A stretch of DNA of 50,641 bases from Hyphomicrobiales bacterium (GCA_002400845.2 NVRK02000017.1:1-50641), one strand, 5' to 3'; counted from the first letter of the stretch, positions 1 through 9,625 are shown. Numbers and translations are program-made. Notes: a model not told the origin generated them from the sequence alone.

Positions 1-2110
1 TCAAAAACAGCCTTATTTAAGCGTACTGTACGCTTATCGTCGTTGTTCTTTATATTAAGCCCACCTGCCACTCTTTTTAGAGATGCAAGGATTTGCTCTG
101 CGTATTCCTCATGTTCTTTTGGCAGCTCAACGGTATCCGTTTTTAGGGCAACTCTTAGGTCATCAGTCACTTTATCGCGCTGGTCGATGTATTTCTTTGT
201 CAAAAGATGCTCATGGATTTCTTCTGACTTATCAGCACCAAGGAAAATGTCTTCCCCATCTTTATCTTGAATAACGATGTTTGCAAATAGATGATCATTA
301 ACAACCCCGAAGCGAATACCTTCTTCTTTTTCAATCTCTTTTTGCAATCCATCAACAAAGTCCTCATACGATTCATTTGCCATCACTGTTAGAGTATTAA
401 CCTCAAATCCATGAACGCGCTCGCCGTCTTGGTTAACAGAAATGCGAAGGCCACGTCCAATTTCCTGACGTTTTTTCATGGTGGATTTTGTTTCATTCAA
501 TGTACAAATTTGGAAGACATTGGGGTTGTCCCAACCTTCTTTCAAAGCGGAGTGAGAAAAGATAAACTTTAGCTTGGATGAGAAACTCAAAAGCTTTTCT
601 TTATCTTTCATAATCAAAGCATACGTATCTTCATCTGCGATGGTTGTACCTTTGGTATCTTTTAAAACACCTTTTTTATCTGCTGAGAAATAACCGTTAT
701 GAACAAGTTCTGGTAAACTGTCTGTATCCATTTCTTTGAACAAGGTATTATACTTTGGCTTTTTGATTGCCTTGGTATACTCCTCTTCAAACATTTTGGC
801 ATATTTACCCTTTTGATCGGGGGCATTGTAATCACGGTAATTTGACACTCTATCAATAAAGAATAAGCTTAAAACCTTAATACCCATAGGGGTTAGCCTT
901 AGCTCTTTATCCAAATGCTCCTCAATTGTTTTGCGAATTTGCAGGCGTTTATATTCACCTTCATCAACTTCACCAATGGCATGATGCAAGCGGATAATGT
1001 CTTCCTTACTGGTAAAATCGATATATTCATTGCCTTCTTCACAATAGATATCATTCACAACATAGCCGTCATAAATACTACGCTTTGTTAGCTCCATGAG
1101 ATCTTGGCCAGATTTGACCCATACAGCTTTCTTTTTGGTGTTTCCAACTTGTTGAACGTCAACCTCAACCCTTGCACGGTGACCATTCTTATTATCCACG
1201 GCTAAGAGCTTAATATAAGCCTTGTTGTTACCGTCTTTAACCTGAATAGAAGCCACCTCAATCTGCTTCACGAGCTTTTGTTCATAGGCATCAATAGAGT
1301 CCAGCTTGTAGAGCATGTGGTGCTTATCAACATGGGTTGCGGAATAGCGGAATGTACAAAGCGGGTTAAGAGATTTTATCGCCTCGGAAGACTTATCTGT
1401 TGTATCAACACTTTGTGGTTCATCAATGATCACTACTGGGTTTGTCTCTTGAATAAAATCAATCGGCACGCCCTGCATTTTGTCATTCCAACGATGAATA
1501 ATGTTGGCTTTGCTTTCTTTTGTGGGGTCGGTAAAGCTTCTGCGGAAGGCATCAATATTGATCACCATGATTTGGATATAATCATTGGTTGCAAAAGAAC
1601 GAACCTTTGATAGATCGCTTGAATCATAGGTGAAGTAATCAACGGGTGTATTGTCGTATAATTCCTTAAAATGACTTTCAGTCATTTGCAGAGATTTGAG
1701 TACACCTTCTTTAACCGCAATGCTTGGCACAACAATAATGAATTTGGTGAATCCATAGAGCTTGTTCATCTCAAAAACTGAACGCAGGTAAACATAGGTT
1801 TTACCCGTCCCCGTTTCATCTCCACCGTAAAATCAAGATTTTTAAGTTCACTTTTAGATTGTTTAAGACCATTCTTTAATTGAATTTTGCGAACATTTTC
1901 TAGTATTTCCTCTGGTAATAATTTTAAGCGGTTGGCATACCCTCTATCCGTTTGGTTGGAGTACATATCAGGGGTAGACTGATCGACATGTTGAATGGTC
2001 GGCATAGAGAATGTGGTTTTATTAAGCTCTTGCCCTTCAAATACACCAAAAACTGATTCCAATGCATGGCGTTGGTGGTCTTGGTTTGGGTCAAATTTAA
2101 TTTTCATCAT
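1..2110 (-). pseudogene. res: Type III restriction endonuclease subunit Res, frameshifted in Walker A and cut by the window edge
   Basis: Res is the ATP-dependent helicase/nuclease subunit of type III restriction. The first part (2110 down to about 1817) encodes the usual N-terminus ending LDFTVEM. There the reading frame breaks: the expected ETGTGKT Walker A needs one more G on the coding strand near 1817. Reading on in the other frame restores the ATP-binding motif and is then open to base 1 (about 600 codons). It shows the DEPQ box (about 1400), the YSATH motif III (about 1345), and the EGWDNPN and QEIGRGLR motifs (about 520 and 450). The C-terminal nuclease domain lies outside the window. 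The start is the first of two ATGs, 12 nt after the mod stop. The defect is either a real inactivating deletion or a single-base sequence error; no repeat tract suggests phase variation. Confidence 0.88.
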
Positions 2111-2122
2111 TATAAATTCTTC

Positions 2123-4039
2123 CTACAAGCTTTTGATATCATTAATGCCGAAACGCTTGAGCGTTTGCAGGGCATTGGTTTTAACAACATCATCCGCAAA
2201 GCCATCATCTTTGAAAACAACACGCATACCGTCTTCTGGGGCGATTTCTTCTTTTAATGCGCCAATACCACTCACCAGATCCATCGTGATATCGTTATCC
2301 AAGCAAACAACAAGGTAGCCACGCCCGAGGACAGATACTTTTTTACCAGCAATAGTTTTTTCTTCTATTTGTATGGTGAGGTCTAAACCAAGTTTTAGGC
2401 AAAGCTCATAAAGAACATCTTCATCACTTCGTCCTTCTACCAAATAATCAACCGCCCCAAGAAGGTCACTTTCCAAAGTATCAAAATCAGCCTCCCAACG
2501 TTTGATGTTAGAAGTATCTAGCTTGAAAACTTTAAAACCAAGATCGCCACTAAATAGCGGATTTTCTTCTTTAATTTTCTTACCTGCACGGCGGATACGT
2601 TCTTTGGCAATATCAGAAATAGTTTTATATCCAGCTTTATAAGCTTCTGATTTATCATCAGTAACTTCTGGTAGCTGCACAGAAATACATCGTCTTTTCT
2701 TTCTATCTTCTGTGTTTATTTTATATACAGCATGAGCTGTAGTGGCTGATCCTGCAAAAAAATCAATAATAATATCATTATTATTAGTCCCAATTTGTAC
2801 AAGTTTTTTTATTAAATCAACAGCTTTTGGAAAACTCATTACAGAAGATCCAAATAAATCTTTGATTGTTTTTCTTCCATAGTCATTATTTATTTCTTTA
2901 TCTAACCAGATAGATTTAACTAATGTAGTGGCCATTTTACCATTTTCATCTAACAAATAATCTTTACGATAAATTCTCCATTCATCACCTGTCTTATCTG
3001 CAGTTAATAAATGATTTTCATTGACTGCTTTTTCCTTACCCCAAGTCCAACAAGTTTTTGTTCCATCTGGAGTGTCTGGCCATACCTCATCCGTATATAC
3101 AGGACTTTCTTCAATAGAAACTTGTCCTGTATTTTTATTTACATACATTGGGTAGTAAAGTTTAGGGCGGGTTGATGGGTTAAAAGCTTGGTTTCGATTT
3201 CTGAGACCCGTCAATCTATATTGACCAATATCATCTTTCTTATTATATTCATCAACCATTCTACCCATCTTCTCTACACCAAAAATAGAATTTTCATTCA
3301 TATAATCTTTCACAAAAACTAAGACAGATTCATGGGTCTTCGCAATGAACTTATCTAAGTTTCGCCCTCGCGGGTTAAGCTGTACGGCAAGTTGTGCAAC
3401 AAAATTTTCTTCTCCAAAAATTTCAGAACATATAGAAATAAGTCTGTGAGATTCATTGTCATCAATAGAAATAAAAACTGCACCATCTTGGCGAAGAAGG
3501 TTTCTAGCCAGTTTCAGACGTGGATACATCATATTTAGCCAGTTAGTATGATAACGGCCTGCTGAGCTAGAGTTCGTGCCCATCTTCTTACCGTCACTAT
3601 CCAGTTGCCCTGTCATTTCAAGGTAGTTTTTAACACCGTCCTTAAAATCATCTTCATAAACAAAATCATTCCCCGTGTTATAGGGCGGGTCGATATAGAT
3701 CATTTTCACTTGGCGGTGGTATGATTTTTGGAGAAGCTTTAAGACTTCTAAATTATCGCCTTCGATAAATAGATTTTCTGTGTTGTCCCAATCAACGCTT
3801 TCATCCTTGCAAGGGCGCAGCGTTCCTGTGCTTGGTGTTTGTGCTAAACGACCAGCTTTACGCTTGCCATGCCATGTGAAGTTATAATGATCTTCATCAT
3901 CGACCACATAATTGCCGAGTAATTCTTCTAGTTTATTAAACTGAACTTTTCCTTCGGAAAACACGCTGGGGAACAGCTCTTTTAGCTGCTCAATATTCTG
4001 CTCTATGATATCCATGCTCTTGCCGTCTAATTTTTCCAT
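2123..4039 (-). CDS. mod: Type III DNA methyltransferase Mod (adenine-N6, beta class)
   Basis: Methylates adenine in the recognition sequence and confers specificity on the type III complex. The protein has 638 residues. The catalytic motif IV DPPY sits at residues 117-120, before the SAM-binding motif I DFFAGSATTAH at 426-436; this order defines the beta class of N6/N4 methyltransferases and is typical of Mod. The region between them (about 200-400) should hold the target-recognition domain. The gene is intact. Its first 13 bases overlap the end of the upstream unknown gene, and res follows after 12 nt, so it belongs to one transcript with the helicase operon. With res broken as sequenced, Mod may act as an orphan methylase. 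Confidence 0.93.
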   Translation of the reverse strand: MEKLDGKSMDIIEQNIEQLKELFPSVFSEGKVQFNKLEELLGNYVVDDEDHYNFTWHGKRKAGRLAQTPSTGTLRPCKDESVDWDNTENLFIEGDNLEVLKLLQKSYHRQVKMIYIDPPYNTGNDFVYEDDFKDGVKNYLEMTGQLDSDGKKMGTNSSSAGRYHTNWLNMMYPRLKLARNLLRQDGAVFISIDDNESHRLISICSEIFGEENFVAQLAVQLNPRGRNLDKFIAKTHESVLVFVKDYMNENSIFGVEKMGRMVDEYNKKDDIGQYRLTGLRNRNQAFNPSTRPKLYYPMYVNKNTGQVSIEESPVYTDEVWPDTPDGTKTCWTWGKEKAVNENHLLTADKTGDEWRIYRKDYLLDENGKMATTLVKSIWLDKEINNDYGRKTIKDLFGSSVMSFPKAVDLIKKLVQIGTNNNDIIIDFFAGSATTAHAVYKINTEDRKKRRCISVQLPEVTDDKSEAYKAGYKTISDIAKERIRRAGKKIKEENPLFSGDLGFKVFKLDTSNIKRWEADFDTLESDLLGAVDYLVEGRSDEDVLYELCLKLGLDLTIQIEEKTIAGKKVSVLGRGYLVVCLDNDITMDLVSGIGALKEEIAPEDGMRVVFKDDGFADDVVKTNALQTLKRFGINDIKSL

Positions 4040-4716
4040 GCCGCGTATTCATTGCCCTTTTTTTCTAAATAAATTCTTTCGCCTACACGCCAAAAATACA
4101 TATCAACAATCTTCATAACTGGATATTTTACATCCCCAGCTATACTATTCTTTATCGAGTTTACTTCTTTTGAGTTGTCTCGCCCCCAGTCTAAAAGATA
4201 TTTGAAATTTACATCTTTAAGACCAGAATAGGTTAATCTATTTGTCGCTCGAATGCCATCAATAAAGAAACGATCATAGGCTGGAATACAGCCTAGCGTT
4301 CCTAACAGAATTTTTGTTATTAGCGTATAGGTTACACCACCAGTATTCTTAGAACTTGTTGAAGACAGATTGATGTTTTTGTAATGCTTTTTAAGGTTAT
4401 CAATCAGTGAAAAAAGAATGTTTATATTTTCGTCTGTGAAATCCTCAAACGAAATATCTCGTAAATGTTCGTACTTAGGATTCAAAATTTCTAAAACGGC
4501 GCCCACATGGACTTTATAGTCTTTTTGCAGTAAAAAACTTGATCCGCGATACATTCCCCAGCTAGCCAAATAAAATGCTAAGTGAAGTGCCGCCATGTCT
4601 GTGTCTTTTGGGTTGCTTTGAAAGAATTGATAGCAATGTTCCCATGAACGATAACGATGGTGCTCGTCTGCTTTAGCCCTTGAATAATAAACTTCAACTT
4701 CGTTTGTTATCGTCAT
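4027..4716 (-). CDS. Unrecognised conserved-looking protein of the R-M operon
   Basis: I do not recognise a named domain. I chose the ATG at 4716 because it forms an ATGA overlap with the stop of the upstream DUF4391 gene; an upstream in-frame ATG at 4752 would overlap that gene by 40 nt. The product has 229 residues. It is soluble, with no signal or membrane segment, and aromatic-rich. An N-terminal helix-rich block contains HRYRSWEHCY and FYLASWGMYRGSSFLL. A second block near residue 150 (KILLGTLGCIPAYDRFF) is faintly reminiscent of helix-hairpin-helix DNA-binding or glycosylase folds, but I would not assign it. It lies between DUF4391 and Mod in a translationally coupled operon, which argues for a role with the helicase or methylase. 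Confidence 0.8.
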   Translation of the reverse strand: MTITNEVEVYYSRAKADEHHRYRSWEHCYQFFQSNPKDTDMAALHLAFYLASWGMYRGSSFLLQKDYKVHVGAVLEILNPKYEHLRDISFEDFTDENINILFSLIDNLKKHYKNINLSSTSSKNTGGVTYTLITKILLGTLGCIPAYDRFFIDGIRATNRLTYSGLKDVNFKYLLDWGRDNSKEVNSIKNSIAGDVKYPVMKIVDMYFWRVGERIYLEKKGNEYAAWKN

Positions 4717-5465
4717 AAGTCTTGTTCCAGTTGGGTAATAGTGTCTTGGCATTCTTTTACCGCAACGTTTAGTTTCAGCCGCGTATTAAATTGTTTTTCT
4801 TTTTTTAAGGAGGCACGTAATTCGGCCATTTCTTTTTCAAGTTCATCAATTTGCTTCAGGCTCTTCAAGCGAAAATCTGTTTGTTCTTGCGAAGCAATAG
4901 AATACGTTCCGCTTCTTTGCGCAGAATTTAATGCAATTACGCAGTTTTTTACATCTGAATAGAATGCGTAGAAGTTCAGGAAAGACAAGTTCTTAATGGC
5001 TATATCTTCCATAAAGCCCTGCTCGCTCTGGGTTGGGGCGCTTGGATGAAACCAATGTGTTATCCAACCATCTTCAACTACCCATTTGGCTTTGTCGGCA
5101 TGATTGGTGCGTTTGTCGGCTACGTGTAAAACAATCATATCACCATGGGTAAAAATCAGGATCAAAGGGTATGGAATGGCTTTGTTTACAAAGGACGCTA
5201 TTCGTTTGATGCTAGTGGGGCTGGTAAGGTCAATCTGCAGGATTGCAACCTCATCATATTCGTAGGTATCATCTTTGAAGGATTCAATATTGATGGTGCT
5301 GGGCTTTAATGTATAGAGCCAGCGGATTTTATCAATATCGTCTTTCAGTGCTTTCTTATCGGTAATATCCAGCATGCAGTTTTCTAAAAACAGTTTTTTG
5401 AAGAGTGTCTTATTAAGAAAGCATTTTTGTGGGATGCCTAAACTATCAAGGAAATTTTGGATCAT
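4713..5465 (-). CDS. DUF4391 domain protein with C-terminal coiled coil
   Basis: The protein has 250 residues. The N-terminal 170 residues match the DUF4391 pattern: a lysine-rich N-terminus (LNKTLFKKLFLEN), an acidic DDIDKIRW segment, a LKPSTINI strand, and IPYPLILIF followed by a basic KRTNHADKAKW stretch. From about residue 195 the sequence becomes a charged heptad-like coiled coil (QIDELEKEMAELRASLKKEK). DUF4391 has no established biochemical function that I know of, but members are often seen beside helicases and methylases of restriction-like systems. The start overlaps the helicase stop by ATGA, and the stop overlaps the next start by ATGA, so the three are translated as a coupled set. 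It could be an assembly or DNA-recognition partner of the helicase; that is inference. Confidence 0.78.
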   Translation of the reverse strand: MIQNFLDSLGIPQKCFLNKTLFKKLFLENCMLDITDKKALKDDIDKIRWLYTLKPSTINIESFKDDTYEYDEVAILQIDLTSPTSIKRIASFVNKAIPYPLILIFTHGDMIVLHVADKRTNHADKAKWVVEDGWITHWFHPSAPTQSEQGFMEDIAIKNLSFLNFYAFYSDVKNCVIALNSAQRSGTYSIASQEQTDFRLKSLKQIDELEKEMAELRASLKKEKQFNTRLKLNVAVKECQDTITQLEQDL

Positions 5466-8400
5466 GCGGTTTCACCTTCCTTTGGCTCCTTGATAATCAG
5501 ATAAGAGATAACTTCAAAATCTTCGAGGCCAGAGAAATGATCTTGTGTTAATACCGTTCCGCCACGGGAGAACAGACTTTCAAGGCCTTTTTCTTCCGTT
5601 TTACCAACGATAGATTGCATGGCACATTCCAGCATATATTGGTATGCACCCATGTCTTTGCCGTTTTTAGTCTTCTCATTTAAGGCTTCGATAGATTTGC
5701 TATCTAGCTCTTTATTCATAGAGCAGAGTTTTTTGAAGATATCGAGGCTCTTTTTGCCCTGTAGATGGTTGAAAACAATATTGCCATTTTCAGCTACATA
5801 AACAATGTAATAAGGGGCTAAGGCATAGTTAGCATCAAACTCAACTTTGCCATGAATATCTTTTAGGCAAAATATTGTGCCTGCAACAAATTCACCATTT
5901 GGATTTTGAATTGCGGCATAAAATCCTGACGGAGATTTTTCTAATTGAGGAAGGTTGTCTTTCATATAGCTCGACAAATCCATGCGAAAATCATTCAGCG
6001 TCATATCAGTGATGGAAACGCTGCCATCCATATCTTCTAAATCAATAACCGATGCCTGAAGCTGTTTCATTTGCTTCCTGCGGTAGTCAAGGTCATTCAT
6101 CTGCTTGTCTTTATCGTACTCGATAACATTTTCTTCACCAGTAGCGGAGATATCAAGAAGCACCATGCGCCCGCTAACGCGAGCCTCTAGGTTGATATAT
6201 TCATCCAGCTCCATATTGGGCCAGAAATTCACCAACTGGATTGCTGTATTACGTGAACCTAAGCGATCCACTCGACCAAAGCGCTGAATAATACGCACAG
6301 GATTCCAATGAATGTCGTAGTTAATCAGCATATCGCAATCCTGCAAGTTTTGCCCCTCGGAGATACAGTCTGTTGCGATGAGAATATCTATCTGAGTTGT
6401 GGCATCAGGGTCTACTTTTTCCCGCTCTTTTGATATAGGTGAGAAGTTAGTAAGCAGATTGTTTAAATCCTTGTTGATCCCCTTTATTGTACATTTTTTA
6501 TTGCTACCTGTAATTAAGGCGGAATGCAGATTTAATTCTTTTGATACCCAACCAGATATATGCTCATAGAGATATTCAGCCGTATCAGAAAAGGCAGTAA
6601 AAATGACAATTTTTTTATTATCTGGGTTAAATGGAGCGTTTACTTTTTGCTTTATAACCTCCTTAAGTCTAAGCAGTTTTGCATCACGTTTTGGTTCAAC
6701 CTTGACGGCATCATTAAGTAAATTCTTTAACAAAGCGCGGTCTTCTTCCAGATCCTGTTTCCAACGTACCAAATCCATGTCCTGAACCAGCACTTTAACC
6801 TTATTACCAATCAAGTAATCTTCTAACTCCGGGTCATCTGTTTGGATATCTTCGATGCTTAGCTCTTCAATTTCACTGTTTTCATGAGCATCAATTTGTT
6901 CAATTAAACCGCTAATTTTTCCGTGGATTTTGTCAACCGTAAGTGCAAAAGAGTTAATAGAGCTTTCCATGCGTTTGAGCAGATTAATGCGCATCAAATG
7001 GATCAGGCTTCGTTCACGGTCAATTTGTTTAAAGACTGATCCACCTTTGACTTCTTGGTCATATTTACGGCTATATTCGTCCTTTTTATCCATGCGAACA
7101 TATTCAAGAGGAGAGTATGCCGCCAAATTAAGCCGTTTAATCGCCATATTAACTTCTTTGAGCGGTGGAAACTGTCCGCTGGTATCAATATCAGACTTGA
7201 TATTTACAGGTTTTAAGCGCTCTGGGAATTTACCGATTTCTGAAATATCGTAGTATTTTTCAATATGCTTACGAGAGCGGGCGATGGTCATTAAATCAAG
7301 TAACTTAAAATAATCAAAATTCAAATCTTCCAGCAGAACTTCTGCTTTTCTTTGATCTTCTGGTAATTTCAGCCATTTATTGAATTTTGTTTGTGCTTTT
7401 CTTAGGGTTTGCTCAATGCTGTTAATTCCAAAATCAGCCAATGCAGTATCACGGCCCTCAGTAATGAATGCCACTTGATTTTTGAGGTCATTCATACGGC
7501 TGTTCACTGGTGTTGCAGAAAGCATCAATACTTTTGTTTTCACACCAGATCTAATAATTTGATCCATCAAACGTTGGTAGCGCGTTGTGCCATCCGTTTT
7601 TGTGCCGCTATTTCTGAAGTTATGAGATTCATCAATGACCAGAAGATCATAATTCCCCCAGTTAATAGTTTCTAGGTTGATCTCACCAGATTTCCCTTTA
7701 TCACGGCTCAAATCTGTATGATTAAGAACATCATAGTTAAAGCGATCGGCGGCAAGAAGGTTGCGCTTGTCATTGATCGTATAAACTGTCCAGTTTTCAC
7801 GTAGTTTCTTGGGACAAAGCACAAGGATGCGGTCATTACGTAATTCGTAATATTTGATAACAGCCAAAGCCTCAAAGGTTTTACCTAGGCCAACGCTATC
7901 AGCAATAATACAGCCATTATATTTCTCTAATTTATCAATCGCCCCCATAACGCCGTCACGTTGGAATTTGTAAAGTTTGTTCCATACGAGGGTGTCTTTG
8001 AATCCTGTTTTTGAACGGATAATACTGTCTTCATCAATGTCCTCAAGATAATCTTTAAAGATGTTATAGAGGGTAATGAAGTAGACCAAATTTGCTGGTT
8101 TTTCTGATGCTAAGTAATCCAAATGTGTAAGGAGTTCATCTTTGATATCTTGCGTAGCCTTGCCGTCATTCCAGATTGTGTCGAACCATTGTAAAAGCTG
8201 TTTCGTTGTCTCCGCGTCCGAAATACCCATGTTAATTTCAAAACTATCGGATTTAACTTCACCAAGACCAGTAGCAGTAAAGTGAGAAGCACCTTGGATC
8301 ACAAAGGCATCATCACTATTGCTTATATGAAACATATTTTGTGGTGGGAATGCCATTTGCCCCGTCATGGCCCTAGCCAACGTATTCTTTTTAAGCCATG

Positions 8401-8665
8401 CGGCACATTCCTTAGCAATATGGCTTTGATCTAGCTTGTTTTTAAGGCGTGTTTCTTGCGGTGTTCCTGCAATCGTATGTAGTGAGGCATCATCCCATTT
8501 TGAAAGCAATAAACGTATATCCTTAATGTTGCCCAATTCTTTTTTAAGAGTTGCATAACCGTAGATAGAAAACATCCCAGAAAGCACAGAAAGCTTCGAA
8601 GACGTGTCTAATGACTTCTTCAGCTCCGTTATAACTTTCCCATGATTTTTGTTATCTAATAGCAT
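5462..8665 (-). CDS. SNF2/DEAD-type helicase with PLD-like N-terminal domain
   Basis: The protein has 1067 residues. Residues about 105-150 resemble the second half of a phospholipase D fold (VIQGASHFTATGLG followed by FEIN), without a clear HxK catalytic pair, so this part is probably structural or a degenerate nuclease. The ATPase core follows: Walker A ADSVGLGKT at 255-263, DESH at 345-348, SAT at 383-385. The C-terminal RecA-like half has FTAFSDTAEYL near 690, SEGQNLQ near 770 and the arginine-finger motif QRFGRVDR at 794-801. A long insertion (about 480-680) separates the two halves. Such SNF2-type translocases occur in DISARM and other defence loci. The gene starts 2 nt after the small HTH gene and is coupled to DUF4391. 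Nothing in it looks broken. Confidence 0.88.
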   Translation of the reverse strand: MLLDNKNHGKVITELKKSLDTSSKLSVLSGMFSIYGYATLKKELGNIKDIRLLLSKWDDASLHTIAGTPQETRLKNKLDQSHIAKECAAWLKKNTLARAMTGQMAFPPQNMFHISNSDDAFVIQGASHFTATGLGEVKSDSFEINMGISDAETTKQLLQWFDTIWNDGKATQDIKDELLTHLDYLASEKPANLVYFITLYNIFKDYLEDIDEDSIIRSKTGFKDTLVWNKLYKFQRDGVMGAIDKLEKYNGCIIADSVGLGKTFEALAVIKYYELRNDRILVLCPKKLRENWTVYTINDKRNLLAADRFNYDVLNHTDLSRDKGKSGEINLETINWGNYDLLVIDESHNFRNSGTKTDGTTRYQRLMDQIIRSGVKTKVLMLSATPVNSRMNDLKNQVAFITEGRDTALADFGINSIEQTLRKAQTKFNKWLKLPEDQRKAEVLLEDLNFDYFKLLDLMTIARSRKHIEKYYDISEIGKFPERLKPVNIKSDIDTSGQFPPLKEVNMAIKRLNLAAYSPLEYVRMDKKDEYSRKYDQEVKGGSVFKQIDRERSLIHLMRINLLKRMESSINSFALTVDKIHGKISGLIEQIDAHENSEIEELSIEDIQTDDPELEDYLIGNKVKVLVQDMDLVRWKQDLEEDRALLKNLLNDAVKVEPKRDAKLLRLKEVIKQKVNAPFNPDNKKIVIFTAFSDTAEYLYEHISGWVSKELNLHSALITGSNKKCTIKGINKDLNNLLTNFSPISKEREKVDPDATTQIDILIATDCISEGQNLQDCDMLINYDIHWNPVRIIQRFGRVDRLGSRNTAIQLVNFWPNMELDEYINLEARVSGRMVLLDISATGEENVIEYDKDKQMNDLDYRRKQMKQLQASVIDLEDMDGSVSITDMTLNDFRMDLSSYMKDNLPQLEKSPSGFYAAIQNPNGEFVAGTIFCLKDIHGKVEFDANYALAPYYIVYVAENGNIVFNHLQGKKSLDIFKKLCSMNKELDSKSIEALNEKTKNGKDMGAYQYMLECAMQSIVGKTEEKGLESLFSRGGTVLTQDHFSGLEDFEVISYLIIKEPKEGETA

Positions 8666-8667
8666 GC

Positions 8668-8862
8668 TTAATCAGTACTTTGCCCTTTGGATTGGTTGCT
8701 TTGCTTTTTTGTCCATTCGTCAATTTCTGATTTACGAAAACGCCAACTACCGCCAACTTTAAAAGCGGGAAGCTTACCATCCGATGTTAAACGGTAGGCA
8801 GTCTTTTCATTCAATTTGAGGTAATCAGCGACCTCTTTCATCGTCATAATGTCGTTGTTCAT
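8668..8862 (-). CDS. Excisionase/MerR-type helix-turn-helix protein
   Basis: A 64-residue protein that is almost entirely one HTH_17/excisionase-type DNA-binding domain: MTMKEVADYLKLNEKTAYRL, then GKLPAFKVGGSWRF, then a basic tail. I prefer the ATG at 8862, 63 nt inside the longest frame, because the domain begins just after it and AAGGA lies about 11 nt upstream. It is the first gene of the R-M operon and ends 2 nt before the helicase start. It could be the operon's transcriptional regulator or a DNA-recognition subunit. An excisionase role for the island is possible by fold, but its position at the head of the R-M operon favours regulation. Confidence 0.85.
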   Translation of the reverse strand: MNNDIMTMKEVADYLKLNEKTAYRLTSDGKLPAFKVGGSWRFRKSEIDEWTKKQSNQSKGQSTD

Positions 8863-8900
8863 GGCTTTTCTGATCCTTGGTGTAAATAAGCAATAATGAG

Positions 8901-8929
8901 AAAATAGTGGAAATTTTACAAACAATCAA
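8901..8929 (-). promoter_or_regulatory. Predicted sigma-70 promoter of the R-M operon
   Basis: On the minus strand, TTGATT and TATTTT are separated by 17 nt, about 40 nt upstream of the HTH gene start. This is the only good match upstream of the operon head. The AT-rich spacer fits. It directly adjoins the decayed DUF2779 gene that runs the other way. Confidence 0.5.
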
Positions 8930-8937
8930 GAAACTTT

Positions 8938-9460
8938 CCAATCTCAAAATCTCATTACGTGAAAGGCTTACAATATCGAAAGGCTTAGTTTAAACTAGAG
9001 GGAATTTATGGTGAGGTATTCGCAAACCACGCAGAGGTTGAATTTATTGCAGGGCAATTAGGTTATATTTTAAAGTGAAAGAAAGAACCCGATGTTTCTA
9101 TTGGTACGTCTTGTTTTGTGCCCTTTGAGTGTGATTACCGAAGGCATTGTTGGAAACATGTGCCTGACTATTCTGTATACGGTGTTTTTCAGAAAAATTC
9201 AGCTGAAGCGATTGAACGCCAGCACAGTGTAAATCTTGAAAAACTATCCAGTCATATTCAACCAGGTGGTGTTAAAGGTCTGGATGTTGAGAGCTACCTG
9301 AATAATGAAATAAACGTGGACCGTAACAACATTAAGAGCTTTTTGCGTCAACTATATTACCTATTGTGTTTTGGACTATGAAACAATAAATCCTGCTGTT
9401 CCACCTTTTAATGGGATAAGGCCGTATCAGCAGCTACCGTTTCAATTTTTTCTGTTCATG
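8938..9460 (+). pseudogene. Decayed DUF2779 gene remnant
   Basis: Reading plus-strand frame from 8941 gives ISKSHYVKGLQYRKA, the N-terminal signature of DUF2779 proteins (SKSxYxKGLQCxKALWL), and then an in-frame TAG at 8986. The frame resumes with EGIYGEVFANHAEVEF, a second in-frame stop (TGA near 9075), and a stretch with FECDYRRHCWKHVPDYSV (typical Cys-containing segment). Near 9370 the frame shifts, and the other frame gives LDYETINPAVPPFNG and RPYQQLPFQF, the most conserved DUF2779 block. There are thus two stops, one frameshift, a missing internal segment and a missing C-terminus, and no start codon is apparent. The 87-codon open stretch inside it (9118-9381) is part of this wreck, not a gene. 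DUF2779 proteins combine a Cas4-like region with a conserved DxET block and are common in accessory regions. Confidence 0.8.
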
Positions 9461-9625
9461 TATGAAAAAGCCCTAATCCACTCTCTATTCAGTCGTTCCT
9501 TAGGTAATACTATGATGTTAGTTAGCCCCCTTTTAGCGCTTTAACTCATACAATAGTGTTAGTTATCCTGATTGCGAAATACCCAAGCTTCAAGCCATAC
9601 CGCAATGCCTGAGTTATAAAATACC

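Noticed and set aside
1800-1830. Phase-variable repeat tract in res
   Set aside because: The frameshift sits in mixed sequence with at most four G in a row; there is no tandem repeat of the kind that switches type III systems.
8863-8925. Longer start for the HTH protein at 8925
   Set aside because: The extra 21 residues have no family match and the predicted promoter -10 and -35 boxes (8901-8929) would lie inside the coding part.
9118-9381. 87-codon open frame as an independent gene
   Set aside because: It is the middle of the decayed DUF2779 gene: similarity continues before its first codon and after a frameshift at its end, and it has no ribosome binding site.
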